Source: Nitrospirota bacterium (GTDB taxonomy: Bacteria > Nitrospirota > Leptospirillia > Leptospirillales > Leptospirillaceae). Taken from it: a DNA stretch of 55,161 bases. The position numbers were made by a program, and so were the translations under genes. The notes beneath the pieces were generated by a model. It was not told the origin of the DNA. It did no database searches and worked only from the letters and a program-made list of their open reading frames with translations. The stretch covers positions 1 through 55,161 of the forward strand of contig JAJZCZ010000002.1 of NCBI GenBank assembly GCA_021828805.1, in the 5' to 3' direction. Positions 51,176 to 55,161 of the stretch are shown here, piece by piece (within the stretch, counting starts at the first letter, position 1; every line of letters starts with the position of its first letter).

Positions 51176-51667
51176 TCAGGCCCGGCCCAGGACCTTCCGT
51201 CCAAAGAGGGTCCCGGAGTCTCGGGACGCCTTGCGGTAGGCTCCTTCCGGACCCTGTCCGGTGATAGCCGCGATCCGGGAGGCGAGAGGACCGTTAGCGG
51301 CGGCAAAGGGGGCCAGGGCGCGATTGAGTCGCTCGATATGGTGAGAGAGGGTCAGCAGCTCTGGAAGAGAGAGGGCCATGAGAGCCTCTTCACCCCCCGA
51401 TCGATCGAGCTCAACCTGAGCCGACAGAAGAGGTCCGAGATCCATCTCCTCGACCCGGGCAAGGGAGAGGGATCCCCCGTCAGCCCCCTCGGGAAAGAGA
51501 AACCCGAGAAGGGAATCAAGCTGGAGAAGGAACTCGCGGGCTGCCATCGCAGCCGGGATCAGCGGGACCTCCGGGGACACCTCCCCGGCAGAGACACCCG
51601 GTGCTGAAACGTCTTCCAGAGGCGGTTTCCCCTCCCCCGATGGCGGGGTTTCTCCCGTTCTCTTCAT
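51176..51667 (-). CDS. Unrecognised protein coupled to fliS
   Basis: A 163-residue protein. The first 45 residues are Pro/Gly/Glu-rich; the rest is helical with Leu-rich segments (AAREFLLQLDSLLGFLF and LSLPELLTLSHHIERLNRALAPF). ATG 51667 overlaps the fliS stop (ATGA), so it is translated with fliS. This is the place where fliT-type chaperones occur in other bacteria, and the helical character fits, but no sequence match is evident. Confidence 0.6.
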   Translation of the reverse strand: MKRTGETPPSGEGKPPLEDVSAPGVSAGEVSPEVPLIPAAMAAREFLLQLDSLLGFLFPEGADGGSLSLARVEEMDLGPLLSAQVELDRSGGEEALMALSLPELLTLSHHIERLNRALAPFAAANGPLASRIAAITGQGPEGAYRKASRDSGTLFGRKVLGRA

Positions 51668-52116
51668 CCCCGCACCGAGAGTGTCCGGCGGGGAAGACCC
51701 CCGTCCGGGAAAGCCGAAGAAGGCGAGGGAGGAAGTGATCCGCCCCGCGAAGAGGAGGCCGCTGTCTTCCATGTACCAAGAAGGTCGACCAGAATGTCCC
51801 GGACAGGATCCAGTCTCTCAATCTCCCCTGCCACATTGGCCAGGGTCACCTCCTGAATGAGAAAGAGGTACAGGGAGACGAGAGATTCCGAAAGGTCCTT
51901 GGGCTCCTGGCCCTCAATGGCAGAGGCAAGCTCCGAGAAGATCCCCGTCAGACGGTTGACGGCGTCGGAGCGGCGCGGGATGTCGCCGGCGCTCATCGAC
52001 TCCTTCATGATGTCGACAAGGCGCACGGAGCCCTCGTAGAGGCGTATCAGAAGATCGGCCGCAGGAAGAGTTCTCTCGAGGGTTTCCCGGTAGGTGGCAG
52101 CGGCATAAGTGTTCAT
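51664..52116 (-). CDS. fliS: Flagellin export chaperone FliS
   Basis: Cytoplasmic chaperone that keeps flagellin unfolded for export; 150 residues. MNTYAAATYRETLERTLPAADLLIRLYEGSVRLVDIM is the family N-terminus, and SLYLFLIQEVTLANVAGEIERLDPVRDILVDLLGTWK the conserved C-terminal helix. An extra Ser/Pro-rich tail of about 35 residues follows. It lies 47 bp after fliD, the usual order. Confidence 0.9.
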   Translation of the reverse strand: MNTYAAATYRETLERTLPAADLLIRLYEGSVRLVDIMKESMSAGDIPRRSDAVNRLTGIFSELASAIEGQEPKDLSESLVSLYLFLIQEVTLANVAGEIERLDPVRDILVDLLGTWKTAASSSRGGSLPPSPSSAFPDGGLPRRTLSVRG

Positions 52117-52163
52117 CTCACATCCTCTTCATAGGGAGATCACCGGGAGGGTGTATCCCTCCC

Positions 52164-53615
52164 CTAGATCACTCCTCGGGCGATTTGCTGCTGAACATAA
52201 GCCTGCTTCTGGTTCAGCCCCCCCAGAAGCCCCTGGAGCCCCGAGTACTTCTCTTCGAGCTGGTCTTTGAGGTTCGCCAGTTCATCCTGCTTCCGGGTCA
52301 TCTCCCGGACATTCGTCCGTTCCTGGTCGTTGATGTCGGAGATCTCGCTGGCCAGCGGACCGCTGGCAGGGTTGGCAAACTGCATGAGCAGGTCATGGAC
52401 CCCCGAGGCGATACCGGGGGTTGCCCCCTGGCCCGTCATCAGGTGGACCACGTCGTCATAGTTCGAGGCCAGGGTCTTGTCGAACTTTCCGGAATCAAAG
52501 GACAGATGGCCGTTTCTCTGAAAGGAAATCCCCACGTCCGCCAGGGTCCGGAGCTTTCCGGTCACCTTGTCGGAAAGCGGTCTTGTCAGGACTGTTCCCA
52601 GTCGATTTCGAAGATCCACCACCGAATAGGCGCCCAGGAGGGGGCCTCCCTGCCCGGTGGCCGGATTCACCTGGGTCTCCTTGTCGAGAAAGTCAAGAAG
52701 GTCGTTGTAGCTTTTGACGAAGGCCCCGACATTCGACTTGATCGTCTTGCTGTTGTGGACGATCGAGGCGGTGGTGGGGGTCGCTCCCGTGGTCTGGCGA
52801 AGGTGGATGACGGAGCCGGGAATGGCGTCGGCCACATCGTTCGACTCCGACTGTACCGGAACTCCGTTGACCGTCAGATGGGCAAGCGAAGCCTTCTGGA
52901 CCGTCTTGAAGGTAAAGCCGAGCCCCTCTTGCTCCATGACCCGAAAGTTCATGCCGTTCTTCGTGGAGGAGAGCGAAAGGGAGTAGGGGGCCCCGGGAGC
53001 TCCGGTCCTCATCACCATGGCGTGGATCCCGATATGGGCATCGTTGATGGCTCCGGCCAGGCTCTCGAGGGTGAATCCGGTGCTCTGGTCGATCCTCACT
53101 GACTTGATCTTCCCTCCCACCAGATGGTCCCCGATCAGAAAGGTCAGGGTGGCATGAGAAAAGGCCCCGTCGGGGGGGATGTTGAGAACGGAGGTTTTGT
53201 CCTTGTCGGGAACGCCGGAGGAGACGAGGACACCCGGACGGGCCAGGGAATCAACGGAGACGCTGTAGGATCCAAGGGTCGCCCCGGGACCGGGGGTCAC
53301 GGTAAAGGCAGAATGAGGAGGAACAACACTCTTGAAAGCGTTGAAATCCTGGCGCAGGTGCAGATTACCGGCCGACTTAAGAAAACCGTCGAGTTTGGCC
53401 TGAACCTGTCGCCAGATGGCGGACTTCGACTCGAGATCGCCCTGGTGCTGCTGCATCTGCTCGAGAGGAATGGCCGCCGCAGACAGGCTCGCGTTGACGA
53501 GTTTTTCCGTATCCAGCCCCTGGGAAAGGGCGGACATGTTGGTGATCCTCATGCGGCGCGGGGAGGACGCCCCTCCGTCGGCGCCGGGAATCGACCCGGA
53601 AATACCGCTCAACAC
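52164..53615 (-). CDS. fliD: Flagellar filament cap protein FliD
   Basis: Caps the filament and folds flagellin as it is added; 483 residues. N-terminal D0 helix: MSALSQGLDTEKLVNASLSAAAIPLEQMQQ. The C-terminal D0 part has the coiled-coil EISDINDQERTNVREMTRKQDELANLKDQLEEKYSGLQGLLGGL type. The middle holds D2/D3 beta domains. GTG 53615 is chosen for the GGAGGTGCGT before it; ATG 53552 is the alternative and would remove 21 Gly/Ser/Pro-rich residues. A terminator separates it from fliC. Confidence 0.9.
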   Translation of the reverse strand: MLSGISGSIPGADGGASSPRRMRITNMSALSQGLDTEKLVNASLSAAAIPLEQMQQHQGDLESKSAIWRQVQAKLDGFLKSAGNLHLRQDFNAFKSVVPPHSAFTVTPGPGATLGSYSVSVDSLARPGVLVSSGVPDKDKTSVLNIPPDGAFSHATLTFLIGDHLVGGKIKSVRIDQSTGFTLESLAGAINDAHIGIHAMVMRTGAPGAPYSLSLSSTKNGMNFRVMEQEGLGFTFKTVQKASLAHLTVNGVPVQSESNDVADAIPGSVIHLRQTTGATPTTASIVHNSKTIKSNVGAFVKSYNDLLDFLDKETQVNPATGQGGPLLGAYSVVDLRNRLGTVLTRPLSDKVTGKLRTLADVGISFQRNGHLSFDSGKFDKTLASNYDDVVHLMTGQGATPGIASGVHDLLMQFANPASGPLASEISDINDQERTNVREMTRKQDELANLKDQLEEKYSGLQGLLGGLNQKQAYVQQQIARGVI

Positions 53616-53717
53616 GCACCTCCATCCCCAGGTCGCCTTGGAGGGAGGAGATCCCCTCTCCCGAAGACCGGAGGAGTTCTATGTTACAGCTGTTTCATGC
53701 GATCTCTCACGAGAACG

Positions 53718-53753
53718 CTAAAAATAGGGCCGGCCGACGTCTCCGCCGGCCGA
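53718..53753 (-). terminator. Rho-independent terminator after fliC
   Basis: On the minus strand a G+C-rich stem made of two GGCCGGC-type palindromes (53727-53752) around GGAGACGTC is followed by TATTTTTA (53718-53725). It lies between the fliC stop and fliD, so flagellin transcripts mostly end here. Confidence 0.7.
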
Positions 53754-53779
53754 TCCCTAGGCCCGACGGGCGGGCCTGG

Positions 53780-54607
53780 CTAAGGGAGCAGCTTGATGGC
53801 TGCCTGTGGAATCAGGTTCGATTGAGCCAGAACCGCCGCACCAGACTGCGACAGAATCTGCCGCTTGGTGAACTTGGCGGTCTCTCCGGCGAAATCCACG
53901 TCGCGGATTCCGGCACGGCTGGCCTGAACGTTTGTGGTTGCGGTGTTCAGGTTCCGGATTGTCCATTCCATCCGGTCCTGGATGGCACCGATGTTTCCCT
54001 GGAGCTCGTTGATTCTGTCCAGCGCCTTGTCGAGCTGGTTCACCGAATTCTTCGCATCGTTGCGGTTCATAATATCTGTCCCGCTGATACCGAGGGCATC
54101 GGAGTCGACCTTGCCGACCTTGACGTGCAAACGGTCGCTGAACGAGGTGTAGATACCTACATGAAACTTGAAGTCCTGATGGCTGCCATCAAGGAGCTTC
54201 ATGCCGTTGAAGTCGGTCACCTTGGCGATACGGGTGATTTCCGACTTGAGGTGCTGGTACTCCTGATTGAGCACCTTGAGGTCCTTTGGCGAATAGGTGC
54301 TGTTGGCCGCTTCAATGGCCAGCTGCCGCATCTTCAGGATGATGGTGTTGTCGGTCTGAAGAGCCCCGTTCGTCGTCTGCAGAAGGCTGGACCCGTCATT
54401 GGCATTCCGGATGGCCGCCGCATAGGATTTGACCTGTCCGCCCATACGCTGGGAGATCGCGTAACCGGCCGGGTCGTCCGCAGGGGTGTTCACGCGGTAC
54501 CCGGAGGAGAGCCGGTTGATGTGCTTCGCCAGAGCATGCTGGGTTTCGTTCAGGTTGTACTGCGCATTCATCGAAGCAATGTTGTCATTAATGACTAAAC
54601 CGCTCAT
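53780..54607 (-). CDS. fliC: Flagellin
   Basis: Filament subunit, 275 residues. Conserved N-terminal D0/D1 (INDNIASMNAQYNLNETQHALAKHINRLSSGYRVN, DDPAGYAISQRM) and C-terminal D1/D0 (NLNTATTNVQASRAGIRDVDFAGETAKFTK, QILSQSGAAVLAQSNLIPQ) are present with only a small middle part, so it is among the shorter flagellins. ATG 54607 has CAAGGAGGGAACA before it. A sigma-28 promoter lies about 100 bp upstream. Neighbouring glycosyltransferases make it the likely glycosylated target. Confidence 0.95.
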   Translation of the reverse strand: MSGLVINDNIASMNAQYNLNETQHALAKHINRLSSGYRVNTPADDPAGYAISQRMGGQVKSYAAAIRNANDGSSLLQTTNGALQTDNTIILKMRQLAIEAANSTYSPKDLKVLNQEYQHLKSEITRIAKVTDFNGMKLLDGSHQDFKFHVGIYTSFSDRLHVKVGKVDSDALGISGTDIMNRNDAKNSVNQLDKALDRINELQGNIGAIQDRMEWTIRNLNTATTNVQASRAGIRDVDFAGETAKFTKRQILSQSGAAVLAQSNLIPQAAIKLLP

Positions 54608-54703
54608 TGTTCCCTCCTTGGTTTGTTCGGCCTTATCCCTGGCCTTGTCCTTTTGGTACCCGGCGACGTGACCGGGGAGGCGATCCTCTTCGCCTCAAGG
54701 AGC

Positions 54704-54731
54704 TCTTCGGCAGGGGGCCAAAAAAACTTTA
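54704..54731 (-). promoter_or_regulatory. Sigma-28 (FliA) promoter of fliC
   Basis: On the minus strand TAAAGTTT has TAAA at 54728-54731; GCCGAAGA (54704-54711) follows after 16 bp, against the consensus TAAA-N15-GCCGATAA. The TAAA overlaps the stop codon of fliW. The leader to fliC would be about 90 nt. Confidence 0.72.
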
Positions 54732-55161
54732 GGGGGTCTCCGAATTTTTTTTCGGGAGGAAAACCGGCTGGCGGAGCCACTCTTCCGACTCAGCAAGAAT
54801 CACCTGCCGGCCAAGCCTTTCGGATTCACGGACGAGGAGCGGAGCGAGGAGGTTGGCCGTGGCTACCTCCCCGGAGAAGGTCACGATCACCATGGCCGTG
54901 AGTTCGGTCGAGGGGAGCGGGGCAAAAAACTCCCGGTCCCACTCGGGAAGAACCAGCCGGGCCATATAGTCGGGAACAAGAAGAACCGGGTCCATGACCA
55001 CGAAGGCCAGCGCCGGATCATCAAGGGACTGGAGCCAGTAGAAGACCTGCTCCTCTCCCGTCTCGAGCAGAAGGAAGCGACGGGCGCCCGGAAATCCCGG
55101 AAGTCCGTCGGGAAACAGGATCACCCCCGACTCGGACACGGGGATCTCTCCGAAACGAACC
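54729..55161 (-). CDS. fliW: Flagellar assembly factor FliW (5' end outside window)
   Basis: Binds flagellin and antagonises CsrA to couple flagellin translation to assembly. At least 143 residues are visible: VRFGEIPVSESGVILFPDGLPGF is the family N-terminal region, so only a few residues lie beyond the right edge; GTG 55139 would be an internal start and is not favoured because the upstream VRFGEIPV is conserved in FliW. LLLETGEEQVFYWLQSLDDPALAFVV and ANLLAPLLVRESERLGRQVIL are also typical. It directly precedes fliC, the usual order. Confidence 0.88.
   Translation of the reverse strand, partial: VRFGEIPVSESGVILFPDGLPGFPGARRFLLLETGEEQVFYWLQSLDDPALAFVVMDPVLLVPDYMARLVLPEWDREFFAPLPSTELTAMVIVTFSGEVATANLLAPLLVRESERLGRQVILAESEEWLRQPVFLPKKNSETP

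Noticed and set aside
1-55161. CRISPR arrays or defence systems
   Set aside because: No regularly spaced repeats and no cas, restriction, toxin-antitoxin or abortive-infection genes were recognised on either strand.

Overview
The window looks like chromosome from an acidophilic iron oxidiser of the Leptospirillum type (Nitrospirota). This is inferred from gene content: a cytochrome bc complex with b6-like and subunit-IV-like halves and a multihaem cytochrome c, a trp-accD-folC-lptD cluster, a Gram-negative outer-membrane assembly gene (lptD), and high G+C coding sequence packed into ATGA/GTGA-overlapping operons. Species cannot be fixed from the window alone.

Layout. 1-6664 (minus): the end of an ABC ATPase gene, then a respiratory operon of a GltD-like flavoprotein with extra ferredoxin clusters, a Rieske protein, a b6-like cytochrome b, a subunit-IV-like protein, a small membrane protein and a tetrahaem cytochrome c. 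7037-8694 (plus): NAD kinase and an M14-type metallohydrolase. 8737-22365 (minus): one continuous gene run, NUDIX hydrolase, 4Fe-4S protein, PAS/sigma-54 activator, complete trpEGDCFBA, accD, folC, lptD. 22418-23969 (plus): three membrane proteins ending in a DUF420 protein and a terminator.

24136-28172 is an accessory patch: an intact IS1595-family insertion, an ArsR/SRPBCC pair with a classical promoter and an operator over its start codon, a decayed IS5-family transposase, an A+T-rich membrane/coiled-coil frame with no ordinary start codon, and a tyrosine recombinase pointing away from tRNA-Met. This arrangement is typical of an island inserted at a tRNA gene, although no second attachment site was found.

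28286-32835 carries a CoA-binding protein with a possible attenuator, a cysteine-desulfurase homologue that has lost its PLP lysine, an SDR-type protein, an extradiol dioxygenase-like protein, a glutaredoxin-like protein, an orphan CbtB-like protein and tRNA-Arg. 32906-39987 holds fliM, a dienelactone hydrolase, a zinc alcohol dehydrogenase, inorganic pyrophosphatase and a MacB/MacA-type export system.

40107-55161 (minus) is mostly a flagellar filament region: fliW, fliC (with a sigma-28 promoter), fliD, fliS and a partner, then five overlapping genes for glycosyltransferases and a glycosyltransferase-methyltransferase-TPR fusion behind a near-consensus sigma-54 promoter, then four unrecognised small proteins including one PilZ-like. 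The likely theme is flagellin production and glycosylation. The most unusual elements are the flavoprotein-bc operon, the lysine-less desulfurase homologue, the start-less gene beside the integrase, and the glycosylation operon. All functional statements rest on reading motifs by eye; no database search was possible.
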